Source: Reichenbachiella faecimaris (lineage in GTDB: Bacteria; Bacteroidota; Bacteroidia; Cytophagales; Cyclobacteriaceae). From it: 64,000 nt of DNA. The number at the start of each line of letters is the position of its first letter. Within the stretch, counting starts at the first letter, position 1. Of the stretch, positions 1 through 8,657 are shown one piece after another. The stretch is from NCBI RefSeq assembly GCF_900176375.1, contig NZ_FWYF01000002.1, positions 780,161 to 844,160 of the forward strand, read 5' to 3'. The notes beneath the pieces were generated by a model that saw only the letters and a list, made by a program, of their open reading frames with translations, searched no databases and was not told the origin of the DNA. The translations under genes and the position numbers were made by a program.

Positions 1-1028
1 GCATTGCCCAACAGGTTTCGAAGTACAATGTCAAACATCTCCGAATCAGCATATATTTCTTCACCTTGCTGTACTGTATTTTTGATCTCTATATTTTTCT
101 CCTGAGCCAGGCTTTCAAGCCCATTCATACAGTGGTTGATACTCGTGGGAATATCAATTATTTCCATATTGATTTGAAAGCCATTCATCTGATTCTTGGT
201 CCAAAATAGAATTTTTTGAACGTAGCCAATCGTGCCACTGACCTGATGTCCTATTTTTTGTAAAAGTTGAGTTGATTCAGCTGGCGAAATGGCCTTTTCC
301 TTGAACATATTAACTATTGTGTTAATGCTGTTAAGAGGAGATTGCACGTCATGAGACACGACAGAAAGCAATTTGTCCTTCAACAAATTGTATCGCTCAG
401 CTTCTATATTTTTCTCATGGAGCAGATGGCCATTGGCAAAAGCTCTCCTCCCGCTTTTTTCTAGCAGATACCCAGCCATAGCTGCCACTACCCAGTTGAT
501 CATAATATTGGGTAGTTGTCCCATGTGATGGTCATTGGGGTACCACCAAAAACAATATATCACATAAATAACAAGATAGATCACGGCTAAAATTAGTGCG
601 TTAGTGAAGCGCAATCCGCTTACGGTAAACACGATATAAATCAAGGTAAAGGCAACATTGGAAAAGAAGAGGTAATACATATCTCCATGGATATCTTGAG
701 CCAGTGAAATCAGGTACAAAAGCAACAAACTACTAAACACAAATTGCTGATGATAAGCAGGGCCCTGCTTGCTCAGGAAATTTGAAATTAAAATAACTAG
801 CGTATAAAAAAGCAACATGGCTACTCTAGTAGCCACAGGATAAAAAGGGTTTTCCATCCTAAAAAACTCAACCACTATGAGATAGCCTTCTAGCACAAAT
901 AAGAAAATAAAGACCACCTTCAGCGAGCGATGTGCCGTGGGAAATGCCTTAATTCTGTAATGCTCTTCCACCTCCTTTTCTATAAACTGAAGGGTGAAAG
1001 GATTTTGCTTCAACGAGATTTGCCCCAT
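1..1028 (-). CDS. Membrane sensor histidine kinase, 3' end cut by window edge
   Basis: I translated this by hand because it is open at the window edge. It starts at the ATG at 1026-1028 (MGQISLKQNPF). About six hydrophobic segments fill residues 30-190, so the sensor part is membrane-embedded with no obvious periplasmic domain. A HisKA dimerisation helix follows with the phospho-acceptor in SHDVQSPLNSI (His226, codon 351-353). Near the window edge comes the N box of the ATPase domain (DIVLRNLLGNA). The rest of the HATPase domain lies outside. It should autophosphorylate on His226 and pass phosphate to an unseen response regulator. It lies 83 bases downstream of the P450 gene on the same strand. 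The signal sensed is unknown. Confidence 0.9.
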   Translation of the reverse strand, partial: MGQISLKQNPFTLQFIEKEVEEHYRIKAFPTAHRSLKVVFIFLFVLEGYLIVVEFFRMENPFYPVATRVAMLLFYTLVILISNFLSKQGPAYHQQFVFSSLLLLYLISLAQDIHGDMYYLFFSNVAFTLIYIVFTVSGLRFTNALILAVIYLVIYVIYCFWWYPNDHHMGQLPNIMINWVVAAMAGYLLEKSGRRAFANGHLLHEKNIEAERYNLLKDKLLSVVSHDVQSPLNSINTIVNMFKEKAISPAESTQLLQKIGHQVSGTIGYVQKILFWTKNQMNGFQINMEIIDIPTSINHCMNGLESLAQEKNIEIKNTVQQGEEIYADSEMFDIVLRNLLGN

Positions 1029-1111
1029 AGAAATCTATCTACAATATGAAGAGCTGGCTGAGATTAGGAGGCTTTGAGTAATATAACGAATCTAGCCTAA
1101 ATTATAATCGC

Positions 1112-2428
1112 TTAGGTTCTTTTTGTCAACTGAATGTTCACAAGTTGGTTTGGGCGGAGTGTCAGTAGTGGGTTGAAACCAATCTCTTTTGGGGATAACG
1201 GTTTGAGCTTAAAAGTGCGGACAAACTGCACAAGCAAAATGGTCATTTCAAATAGAGCGAAGTTGTTGCCAATGCAAAACCTGGGGCCCCCTCCAAAGGG
1301 TAAATACTGAAATTTGTGTTTGAAATTATAAGTTTCGAATCTATCCGGGTCGAATAAAGCTGGGTTTTCCCAATAGTCAGGATGATGGTGCAACTCGTAA
1401 ATACTATTCATCAATTGATACCCTTCCTCTATTTCAAACTCCCCTAGTCGATCTTGTGCTTTCGCCTTCCTCACAACATTCCAAATGGGAGGATACAAAC
1501 GCATGGATTCTTTGATCACTTGGCCAGTGTATTTGAGGTTAGCAAAATTCATTAAGTCTAAACTTTCATAGTCACCCAACTCGTTGACCTCTTCAAACAA
1601 TCGGTTTTGAATCTCTGGATGATGGGCCAAGAGGTGTAGCATCCAAGTCATCCCTAGCGAAGATGTTTCGTGGCCAGCAACCAAAAAAGTGAGTATTTCG
1701 TCCCTGATTTGAATGAAGTCTTTTTTAGCATCAAGTTTAGTAAGCAAAACAGAAAGCAAGTCTTCAATATCCTTCCCTCCAATCGAAGTTCTTTCTTCAA
1801 TTGTTCTTTGAATCAGATCATTAGAATCTGTCATCATAGCATGATAGTGACGATGATTTTTTGTAGGAATCCAAAGCGGCCATTTGAAAGGGCTACGTAT
1901 TCTATTCACAATAAATTCTTGTCCAAAATTCACATGACCAGACATTTTAGAAAGAATTTCCTCATCTGAAGAATGGATGAGTGAATTCAAAAGAATGGTG
2001 AGTGTCAGCCCATTCATTTCAGTATCTAGTCTCAAAGCCTGATTATCAGCAAGTGTCGATAAGTACTGACTTCCAGTCTCCCATACTGCCGGCAACAATT
2101 TTCGCAGTTCATTTTTATGAAAGGAAGGCTGTAGCATTTTTCTGTTTCTGTGCCACTCTTCGCCCTCTGATGTGAGAAGACCATTACCCAAGACTAATGC
2201 TACTTGCTTGTAACCATTACTCTTGGTGTAGTTTTCATGATTACTGGCCAGCACGTGCTGCGCTTGTTCGGGATCAGAAATAAGTGCAAATTTCCCTATA
2301 GGTAAATTGAGATCTACAGGGGAACCATAGGTTCTGGCAGCCTCTTTCATGTACAAGATGGGAGACGCTTGAAATTTCTTAAGGTTTTGAAATTTACTAT
2401 TTTCTGGAAAGGCTTTTGGTGGTTTCAA
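1112..2428 (-). CDS. Cytochrome P450
   Basis: Haem-thiolate monooxygenase of 438 residues, the usual bacterial length. All P450 signatures are visible: the I-helix oxygen-binding motif AGHETSS, the K-helix ExxR in KESMRLYPP, and the haem loop FGGGPRFCIGNNFA with the axial Cys near residue 385. No membrane anchor is present, so it is probably soluble. The start is TTG at 2426-2428: the next in-frame Met (residue 27) would remove the proline-rich N terminus, and a stop lies a few codons upstream. No ferredoxin or reductase gene is adjacent, so electron partner and substrate are unknown. It resembles fatty-acid/terpenoid hydroxylating P450s of the CYP102/CYP4-like bacterial group, but I cannot place it further. 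Confidence 0.93.
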   Translation of the reverse strand: MKPPKAFPENSKFQNLKKFQASPILYMKEAARTYGSPVDLNLPIGKFALISDPEQAQHVLASNHENYTKSNGYKQVALVLGNGLLTSEGEEWHRNRKMLQPSFHKNELRKLLPAVWETGSQYLSTLADNQALRLDTEMNGLTLTILLNSLIHSSDEEILSKMSGHVNFGQEFIVNRIRSPFKWPLWIPTKNHRHYHAMMTDSNDLIQRTIEERTSIGGKDIEDLLSVLLTKLDAKKDFIQIRDEILTFLVAGHETSSLGMTWMLHLLAHHPEIQNRLFEEVNELGDYESLDLMNFANLKYTGQVIKESMRLYPPIWNVVRKAKAQDRLGEFEIEEGYQLMNSIYELHHHPDYWENPALFDPDRFETYNFKHKFQYLPFGGGPRFCIGNNFALFEMTILLVQFVRTFKLKPLSPKEIGFNPLLTLRPNQLVNIQLTKRT

Positions 2429-2483
2429 AACTTGATTTTTAGAAGGCTAATATAAACCAATCCAACAAGTGAATTTTTTAATC

Positions 2484-3542
2484 TCAGCAGTTTTTCCTTT
2501 CCAATTCCAGCAACTTCTGCTTTCTCCAAACCCCTCCTCCATATCCAGTCATGGAACCATCTGACCCAATGACTCGATGGCAAGGAATGATGATGGCAAT
2601 GCGATTATCTCCATTGGCCGTGGCTACTGCACGAATGGCTTTTAAGTTATTGATGGCAATGGCCTGTTCTTTGTAGCTGCGTGTTTTTCCGTAAGGAATG
2701 TCCTGAAGCACTTTCCAAACTTTTTGCTGGAATTCTGTACCGGGAGTTTCCAATGGCACAGTGAATTGTTGGAGCTTGCCTTCAAAGTATTGATTCAGTT
2801 CCAGAGTCAGAGTTTCAAAGAACGGACTTTGACCAGGAATCAATTCAGCTTTCAGATATTTCCTAAGTCTCTCAACTTGTGTTTCTATCATTCTTCGATC
2901 TGTAAATTCCAACAGGCAAATGCCATTGTCAGTAGCTCCCGCTATCATTGGGCCAAGTGGAGTTGGAATTCTGGTCACAGAGATTACGTTTTTGTGGTTA
3001 CTTTCTTTCGGACTAAAGCCAGTTGAATTTTTGAAACTATCTAAAAAGCCACTTAAGGACTCAAAACCGTTACTATATGCGGATTGAATCACTTGATCCC
3101 CTTGTCTGATTTGCCCAAAGGCATTATTGATCCGAAGCGAGCGAAGATAGGCTTGAAAGGTTATGCCGTGATTTTTCTTGAACCACCTCCTCACTCTTGT
3201 TGGGTCAAGGCCACGCTCTCTTAGGTTTTGATCATTAATCCTGATGTTTGGGGTAGCTTCAATATCGTCGAGAAGTGATTTTAACCAGCTGGGAACCACA
3301 CCTTTCATCTCCATGGGATGGCAAACTTTGCAAGGTCGGTAACCATGATCCAACGCCTCTTTAGAGTTTCCAAAGTACTCTACATTTTCAGCCTTTGGTT
3401 TTCTTGCATGACATGTAGGGCGACAAAATATTCCGGTGGTTTTAATGGCGGCAAAAAACACACCTTCAAAAGAGCTGTCCTTGCGAACCAGTGCATCATA
3501 CATAGTATCTATATCAGGTAATAGGGAAAGTTGCATATTCAT
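2484..3542 (-). CDS. ada: Bifunctional Ada: methylphosphotriester / O6-methylguanine-DNA methyltransferase and regulator
   Basis: Repairs alkylated DNA by irreversible methyl transfer to its own cysteines. At 352 residues it matches E. coli Ada (354). Order of domains: Ada zinc domain with Cys40, Cys44, Cys71 and Cys74 (same spacing as C38/C42/C69/C72 of E. coli Ada, where C38 takes the phosphotriester methyl); an AraC-type helix-turn-helix region around residues 85-185; and the C-terminal alkyltransferase with IPCHRVIG, Cys321 being the O6-methylguanine acceptor. In enterobacteria methylated Ada activates its own operon. Here the gene stands alone, with no alkB or alkA beside it, so autoregulation is inference. 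Start ATG at 3540-3542. Confidence 0.95.
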   Translation of the reverse strand: MNMQLSLLPDIDTMYDALVRKDSSFEGVFFAAIKTTGIFCRPTCHARKPKAENVEYFGNSKEALDHGYRPCKVCHPMEMKGVVPSWLKSLLDDIEATPNIRINDQNLRERGLDPTRVRRWFKKNHGITFQAYLRSLRINNAFGQIRQGDQVIQSAYSNGFESLSGFLDSFKNSTGFSPKESNHKNVISVTRIPTPLGPMIAGATDNGICLLEFTDRRMIETQVERLRKYLKAELIPGQSPFFETLTLELNQYFEGKLQQFTVPLETPGTEFQQKVWKVLQDIPYGKTRSYKEQAIAINNLKAIRAVATANGDNRIAIIIPCHRVIGSDGSMTGYGGGVWRKQKLLELERKNC

Positions 3543-3613
3543 AAAATTAGAAATTTAGCAGCTAATTTAGAGGGCTTCATGCCACCATTCAACCGAAAAA
3601 TGGACAAGCATTT

Positions 3614-4717
3614 TTAAAATTTTGAGCCGTGAGTCAGTTTTACAATGGCCTTTCCTATTGGATTTATCTTGGCCAACTGAACACTAAAATTGGATGTTTG
3701 ATTGGCTCCAAATAATTTTTGAATTTGTCGTCCTACCCAAAGTCTGGAGGCAAAGTGTTGGTTCCAAACTTTCGCATATTTTTCTTCTAACCGTTTTCGA
3801 TTAACGTCTCCATTGCTCCATTCGAGTATTATTAATTCTGACAGGAGTTTAGCCGAACGAATGGCTATAGCCATTCCATTGCCGCATAAAGGAGTAATCA
3901 TGCCGGCAGTATCTCCACACATCAGTATATGATTATGAATGAGCTCTTTTTTTTCAAATGAGATTTCGTTGATCACTTCAGGTTTTTCAAACAGAAAATC
4001 TGCACCATCCCAAATATTTTTTAAGAAGGGATTTTGATGCAAAACCTTCGATTCCATTTCTTCAATGGTTTTGTGCTTTCTTAAATTCTCCCTATGAGAA
4101 AGATAGCAGAGATTGAAGGTGCCATCTTCAATCTGACTTATACCACAGTAACCCTCTTGAAAATTATGAAGGGCGATTTCATCTGCAGGCAAATTGGTTT
4201 TGATGTGATACTTTACGCCCAAGTATGGAGATTTCTTTTGCATGAATATTCTACCCCTGTCTAGTGCAGAACGTTTGCCAAAAGATCCTATCACTATTTT
4301 GCTTGAATAAGATTGGCGATTGGCAAGGACGTGAAATGCATCACCCTCAAATGTAATATCAGAGACCGTATGTGCTTGAAAAACGGTGACATCTACAGAT
4401 TGTGCCTGTTGAAAAAGGAATTCGTCAAAAACATATCGACTAATGCCAAAACCGCCCATTTTCAAGGGTAGATGTGCCACGTTGCCATTGATTGATGTGA
4501 GTTTGAATTTAGAAATTTGCGCAGGTTCATGTGCTTTGGGATAAAGGTCATTGCTCATTAAAAATGGCTTGACCTCGTTGGATATGTATTCACCACAAAC
4601 TCTATGAAATGGATAGCTTTTCTTTTCGAACAAGGCGACATGAAGCCCTGCTCGACTGAGTAATATGGAATTTATCAGACCAGCTATTCCCCCACCAATG
4701 ACAATGACATCGTACAT
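3614..4717 (-). CDS. FAD-dependent oxidoreductase, geranylgeranyl-reductase/halogenase-like
   Basis: Flavoprotein of 367 residues. The N terminus carries the FAD dinucleotide-binding motif VIVIGGGIAGLINS, followed by the Cys-Gly-Glu element (RVCGEYIS, around residues 40-47) seen in the geranylgeranyl reductase/FAD-dependent halogenase superfamily. The second FAD motif is MCGDTAGMITPLCGNGM (about residue 266), the family's GD motif. The C-terminal third contains substrate-domain helices. Such proteins reduce polyprenyl chains or act in pigment and polyketide pathways; no polyketide or terpene gene is adjacent, so the substrate is open. It is divergent from the msrC-like gene, with about 75 bases between the two starts. 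Start ATG at 4715-4717. Confidence 0.85.
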   Translation of the reverse strand: MYDVIVIGGGIAGLINSILLSRAGLHVALFEKKSYPFHRVCGEYISNEVKPFLMSNDLYPKAHEPAQISKFKLTSINGNVAHLPLKMGGFGISRYVFDEFLFQQAQSVDVTVFQAHTVSDITFEGDAFHVLANRQSYSSKIVIGSFGKRSALDRGRIFMQKKSPYLGVKYHIKTNLPADEIALHNFQEGYCGISQIEDGTFNLCYLSHRENLRKHKTIEEMESKVLHQNPFLKNIWDGADFLFEKPEVINEISFEKKELIHNHILMCGDTAGMITPLCGNGMAIAIRSAKLLSELIILEWSNGDVNRKRLEEKYAKVWNQHFASRLWVGRQIQKLFGANQTSNFSVQLAKINPIGKAIVKLTHGSKF

Positions 4718-4791
4718 AAGCTAAATATCTTTAGAATTGACGAACAAATCGAGTGACTCCCCGTAAAATTGCAATTCCAAACCCAATAGTT

Positions 4792-5274
4792 ATGTCAGAG
4801 AATCTTTTTCTTCCAGATACCAATAGTAGAACTGAAAAGTATACAGCATTAATCCCTCAAATTGAAGCCCTAATTTCTACAGAATCAGATCTCATTGCCA
4901 ATTTGGCGAATGTAGCAGCCGCACTCAAGGAAGCTATGGGGTTTTTCTGGGTAGGGTTTTATTTAGTTAAGCACGATGAATTAGTACTTGGCCCATTTCA
5001 AGGGCCGATTGCCTGTACAAGAATCAAAAAAGGTAAAGGAGTATGCGGCACGGCTTGGGCTGAAGCCAAAACTATAATTGTGGAAGATGTTGATGAGTTT
5101 CCTGGACACATTGCCTGTAGCAGTAATTCCAAATCAGAAATCGTTTTGCCAGTGATCAAAAATGGGACAGTAAAACTGATCTTGGATATTGATAGTGACC
5201 AACTGGCCGATTTTAATGAGGAGGATCAAGCCCATCTGGAGCGCTTGACAAAAATCATAGAGGACAGGCTATAG
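4792..5274 (+). CDS. msrC: Free methionine-(R)-sulfoxide reductase (GAF domain)
   Basis: Reduces free L-methionine-(R)-sulfoxide to methionine using thioredoxin, a cytosolic oxidative-damage repair step. The 160-residue protein is a single GAF domain. It carries Cys75, Cys85 and Cys109, with the same 10 and 24 residue spacing as the three redox cysteines of E. coli fRMsr (C84, C94, C118). Flanking motifs GPFQGPIACTRI, GVCGTAWAE and FPGHIACSS are characteristic. A longer reading frame opens at a GTG at 4753, but the ATG at 4792 fits the family N terminus (MSENLFLPDT) and is preferred. Monocistronic by position, divergent from the flavoprotein gene. Confidence 0.94.
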   Translation: MSENLFLPDTNSRTEKYTALIPQIEALISTESDLIANLANVAAALKEAMGFFWVGFYLVKHDELVLGPFQGPIACTRIKKGKGVCGTAWAEAKTIIVEDVDEFPGHIACSSNSKSEIVLPVIKNGTVKLILDIDSDQLADFNEEDQAHLERLTKIIEDRL

Positions 5275-5343
5275 ATTATTTGCTTTTTTCAAAGTTGATA
5301 ACGAACAGTAGACCACCCCTGAGTTTTGCAAAATCCACGAATC

Positions 5344-5351
5344 TAACTTTG
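5344..5351 (+). promoter_or_regulatory. Putative -7 promoter element for the DoxX-like gene
   Basis: TAACTTTG matches the Bacteroidetes -7 consensus TAnnTTTG and lies 81 bases before the DoxX start at 5433. An upstream TTTTG at 5324-5328 could stand for the -33 element, but its spacing is shorter than usual. Confidence 0.4.
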
Positions 5352-5432
5352 GAAAAGTACCTTCATTTTTGTTTCCCCAACACTTGATTAAAGGAATTGA
5401 TGCTTTCAATTGTTTTGAATTAAATTCAAAAT

Positions 5433-5831
5433 ATGAACTTCCAAAAGACTTTCTCTAAATATTCAGATTTATCTCTGTTCTTTCTCAGAATTGCTTTTGG
5501 CATTCGATTAATCTGGGGTACCCAAGACAACATTCTTAGCTTCGAACGCATGCGAGAGTTTGCAGGATTCCTAGAGGCCAATGGCTTTCCACTCCCAATG
5601 GTATCAGCCTTCGCCTCTGTTTACCTTCAGTTTGCTGCTGGTGTTTGCTGGATGCTTGGCCTTTGGGTTCGTGAGTCTGCTTTGGTCATGGTTGTGAATT
5701 TTGTAATTGCTATCCTCATGGTACATATAGGAGATACCTACATCAATACAGCTCCAGCCATTCACATACTCATGTTTGCTTTCTTTTTGCTTTGTAGTGG
5801 AGGTGGAAAATATGGGATCAAAAGGAGCTAA
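5433..5831 (+). CDS. DoxX family membrane protein
   Basis: Small integral membrane protein of 132 residues with four hydrophobic helices, at about residues 12-30, 52-75, 78-100 and 105-122. The layout, with FFLRIAFGIRLIWG at the start and an AGxxWMLGLWVR segment, is typical of DoxX/YphA proteins. Related proteins are linked to quinone or respiratory functions, but for most members, including this one, no specific reaction is known. Its stop codon overlaps the stop of the convergent SDR gene by a few bases, so no terminator separates them. Confidence 0.82.
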   Translation: MNFQKTFSKYSDLSLFFLRIAFGIRLIWGTQDNILSFERMREFAGFLEANGFPLPMVSAFASVYLQFAAGVCWMLGLWVRESALVMVVNFVIAILMVHIGDTYINTAPAIHILMFAFFLLCSGGGKYGIKRS

Positions 5832-6751
5832 TAACTAAAACTATTTAGGAACTCTATCATCTCGTCTTTGAACTCTGGTAGATCCTTGCCGTAGTCCACA
5901 TATTGCATGAGTTTCTGATCCATATCAGCCATTTGCTGTTGGAGTTCGGTATTTTGATTGATGAATAGAAATTCTAGTTCTGGTTTCAATTCTTTCAATA
6001 CATCTACAATGTCCAGGACAGATAGATTACGCTCGGATACATTATAATCTCCTGCAGGTATGTCTTTCTTTATAACATCTTCCAGAATATTGGCGATTGA
6101 GTTGACATGTACAAAGGCACGTTTCTGGTTCCCATTTCCATTGATCTGCAGTCTGCCATTGAAGTTACATTCGAATACGAACTTGTTGATTACCGCGTCA
6201 AAGCGCATGCTACGACTATATCCATAGACATTGCCACATCTCAATACGATTGGATTTCTTTCCTTGCTTAGCCTTTGAATGTGCTCTTCACCTCTTTGTT
6301 TAGAGATGGCGTAATAAGAAGAAGGATTCAAAGCATGGTCGTCTTTGATGGGTTCATTGTCAAAACCATAAACCCCCATACTACTTAGATAGATCACTTT
6401 TTTGACATCGCTTTCTTCAATGGCGTAAGTCAATTCAGCCGTCCCCCAGTTATTAATTTGTTCGTAAAAATGCAGGTTAACGTTTGCAAATGGTGACGTA
6501 ACTTTTGCGGCCAGATGAATCACTACATCAATGCCCTCCATCGCTTTTTTTAAGCTTCTGGAATCAAGGAGGTCTCCCTTTACAAACTCTATGGCAAAAG
6601 GGTTGATAAATTTATCACCAAGAAACAAATTGTAATTACCACGCATTAAGTTGTCGTAGATCACAATCTTTTCAATCTCCTTGTTGCTGCTAAGATTCTT
6701 AATTAATCTGGTGCCTATATATCCGGCTCCGCCGGTAATCAATACTTTCAT
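5828..6751 (-). CDS. NAD-dependent epimerase/dehydratase (extended SDR)
   Basis: A 307-residue extended short-chain dehydrogenase/reductase. The Rossmann motif is at the N terminus (ITGGAGYIGTRL), the downstream HLAAK motif near residue 80, and the canonical catalytic YxxxK is present in YYAISK, with the serine region LSSMGVYG before it. The sequence resembles nucleotide-sugar epimerases such as UDP-glucose 4-epimerase-like proteins; the substrate cannot be assigned. It follows the APS reductase gene by 22 bases on the same strand, so the two are probably co-transcribed. A role in modifying a sulfated or surface sugar is only a guess from this pairing. Start ATG at 6749-6751. Confidence 0.85.
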   Translation of the reverse strand: MKVLITGGAGYIGTRLIKNLSSNKEIEKIVIYDNLMRGNYNLFLGDKFINPFAIEFVKGDLLDSRSLKKAMEGIDVVIHLAAKVTSPFANVNLHFYEQINNWGTAELTYAIEESDVKKVIYLSSMGVYGFDNEPIKDDHALNPSSYYAISKQRGEEHIQRLSKERNPIVLRCGNVYGYSRSMRFDAVINKFVFECNFNGRLQINGNGNQKRAFVHVNSIANILEDVIKKDIPAGDYNVSERNLSVLDIVDVLKELKPELEFLFINQNTELQQQMADMDQKLMQYVDYGKDLPEFKDEMIEFLNSFSY

Positions 6752-6773
6752 TGCTTGTGCTAAAAATAAGTGG

Positions 6774-7430
6774 TTATTTACTTACTAATTCGGTGTGAAG
6801 GCCACATTCGGTTTTATTCATACCATACCATCTGGCTTCGCGTTCCATCATTTCAAGACTTGGTTTACGTGTACATGGCTCACAGCCAATACTGCTATAG
6901 CCTTGAGACTCTAACGGGTGCTTGGGTAGCTGATATTCACGGATATAATCAAAGATCATTTTATTGGTCCATTCTAGCATAGGGTGAAAGCGCACAGAGT
7001 CAAATTTGGACTTCTCCTCTACTTTCATTTTTGCACGATTGGCATTTTGATCTCGACGAATACCATTGATCCAGATATCATAATCCGAAAGTAAACGATC
7101 CATGGGCTGCACCTTGTTGTAGTAGCAACATCTGTCAGGGTCAGAAGCAAAGAGTAACTTGCCTTCACTGTCCTTTTGTAAGCTTTTGGGCACGTCTGGT
7201 TTGATTTCAATCATGTTGAGCCCAAACTCCTCAGCCAGTTGGTCTTTGTAAGCCATAGTTTCTGGAAATAAAAAGCCAGTATTCAAACAGTAGACAGGAA
7301 TAGATTTGTCGATACGACTCAACAAGTGAAGCAGCACGATGCTGTGTGTTTGAAAGGACGAAGTTGTAAAAAGCTTTTTACCTTCCTCCTGATACTTTAT
7401 AACATGACTTTTTATTTCATCAAAATCCAT
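6774..7430 (-). CDS. cysH: Assimilatory adenylylsulfate (APS) reductase, CysH family
   Basis: Reduces activated sulfate to sulfite with thioredoxin in sulfur assimilation. The 218-residue protein has Cys101-Cys102 and Cys183-x2-Cys186, the paired cysteines that hold the [4Fe-4S] cluster in APS-using enzymes, plus the catalytic Cys209 in the C-terminal ECGLH motif. This cysteine set favours APS over PAPS as substrate, since cluster-free PAPS reductases lack CC and CxxC. The ATG at 7428-7430 (MDFDEIKSHV) is chosen over a TTG one codon earlier. No cysD, cysN or sulfite reductase genes lie in the window. Probably leads a two-gene unit with the SDR downstream. Confidence 0.93.
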   Translation of the reverse strand: MDFDEIKSHVIKYQEEGKKLFTTSSFQTHSIVLLHLLSRIDKSIPVYCLNTGFLFPETMAYKDQLAEEFGLNMIEIKPDVPKSLQKDSEGKLLFASDPDRCCYYNKVQPMDRLLSDYDIWINGIRRDQNANRAKMKVEEKSKFDSVRFHPMLEWTNKMIFDYIREYQLPKHPLESQGYSSIGCEPCTRKPSLEMMEREARWYGMNKTECGLHTELVSK

Positions 7431-7603
7431 CAAGACAGGTATTAAATAAGTTGCGAAGATATATTAAATGCTCTAATTAGAACGTAAAAGGCTATACTAA
7501 ACCGCAATGGCGCAGGCAAGGTTACAGTCTTTACATTTTTTGTGCCCTTAAGTTTCAATATTTATAAAAGAACCATTTCAATGGAATGGCGTAACATTGC
7601 ACT

Positions 7604-8011
7604 ATGAGAGCAGCCGTTTACAGAGTGGAGCATTTCAATGCGGCACACCGTCTACACAATCCCGATTGGAATGATGAAAAGAACCAAGCCGTATTTGGTA
7701 AGTGCAACAATCCAAATTACCATGGTCACAACTATAACCTGGAAGTTGGGTTGTTTGGGGAGATTAATCCTGAGACGGGATATGTATTTGACTTAAAGGT
7801 TTTGAGTGATTTGATAGAAGAGAAAATATTGAATCGATTTGATCACAAAAATTTGAATTTAGACGTCCCAGCATTCAAAGACCTGAACCCAACAGCTGAA
7901 AATATAGTTGTAGTAATTTACAACCTGCTGCGCAGCGAAATAGACGAAAAGTACGATTTGAAAATAAAGCTATATGAAACAGAAAGAAACTATGTCCAAT
8001 ACCCCATCTGA
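7604..8011 (+). CDS. 6-pyruvoyl-tetrahydropterin synthase family protein (PTPS/QueD)
   Basis: Acts on dihydroneopterin triphosphate, the FolE product, in pterin synthesis. The 135-residue protein has the zinc histidines in FNAAHRLHN and YHGHNYNLEV, the catalytic Cys in GKCNNPNYHGHNY, and the C-terminal ETERNYV glutamate region. The Cys-to-HGH spacing is C-x5-HGH as in eukaryotic 6-pyruvoyl-tetrahydropterin synthase, not the C-x3-HGH usual for QueD. This points to a tetrahydrobiopterin-type pathway rather than queuosine, though annotation pipelines may call it QueD. The gene overlaps folE by 20 bases and heads a four-gene unit with folE, a DinB-like gene and a PLP enzyme gene. Confidence 0.9.
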   Translation: MRAAVYRVEHFNAAHRLHNPDWNDEKNQAVFGKCNNPNYHGHNYNLEVGLFGEINPETGYVFDLKVLSDLIEEKILNRFDHKNLNLDVPAFKDLNPTAENIVVVIYNLLRSEIDEKYDLKIKLYETERNYVQYPI

Positions 8012-8657
8012 TGATGTGATCGATGATTTGGATCATGTAGCGACTTCATTTGACACCCCGCTCAGGGCAGATGCCTTTGAGATGGATGATGAATTGAAGA
8101 TTGAACTCATTTCTAAGCATTTCAAGGAAATTATGCAGGTTTTGGGGCTTGATCTTAACGATGATAGCCTGAAAGGCACTCCTAATCGGGTGGCTAAGAT
8201 GTATGTGCAGGAAGTTTTTAGCGGACTGAATCCTAAGAATAAACCGCATGCACGCTTATTTGAAAACAAATTTGGCTATGACCAAATGCTGGTAGAGAAG
8301 GAGATTACATTTTATTCACATTGCGAACATCATTTTGTGCCTATCTACGGCAAAGCCCATGTTGCATATATTTCTAGCGGCAAAGTGATTGGTTTATCTA
8401 AGATCAACAGGATTGTGCAGTACTACGCCAAACGACCTCAGGTACAAGAGCGAATGACTGTTCAGATAGCTAACGAATTGCGTAGCGTATTGAAAACAGA
8501 GGACGTGGCAGTTGTGATTGACGCCAATCATATGTGTGTGTCTTCACGCGGAGTAGGCGATACCAATAGCAAGACGGGCACGGCACACTTTAGCGGAAAA
8601 TTCACCAATGAAGACACTAAAAAAGAGTTTCTTAACTATATCAATACACCAGCATGA
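7992..8657 (+). CDS. folE: GTP cyclohydrolase I
   Basis: Converts GTP to 7,8-dihydroneopterin triphosphate, the entry to folate and biopterin synthesis. Diagnostic motifs: the zinc/active-site segment FYSHCEHHFVPIYGKAH, then GLSKINRIVQYYAKRPQVQER, and HMCVSSRGV near the C terminus with the second zinc cysteine. Length of 221 residues is normal. A reading frame opens at ATG 7974, but the second ATG at 7992 (MSNTPSDDVID) is preferred because it reduces the overlap with the PTPS gene; both are possible. Overlap with PTPS suggests coupled expression, feeding the product directly to that enzyme. Confidence 0.95.
   Translation: MSNTPSDDVIDDLDHVATSFDTPLRADAFEMDDELKIELISKHFKEIMQVLGLDLNDDSLKGTPNRVAKMYVQEVFSGLNPKNKPHARLFENKFGYDQMLVEKEITFYSHCEHHFVPIYGKAHVAYISSGKVIGLSKINRIVQYYAKRPQVQERMTVQIANELRSVLKTEDVAVVIDANHMCVSSRGVGDTNSKTGTAHFSGKFTNEDTKKEFLNYINTPA

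Noticed and set aside
6770-6982. Plus-strand open frame opposite cysH
   Set aside because: It lies fully inside the well-supported cysH gene on the other strand and shows no family motif.
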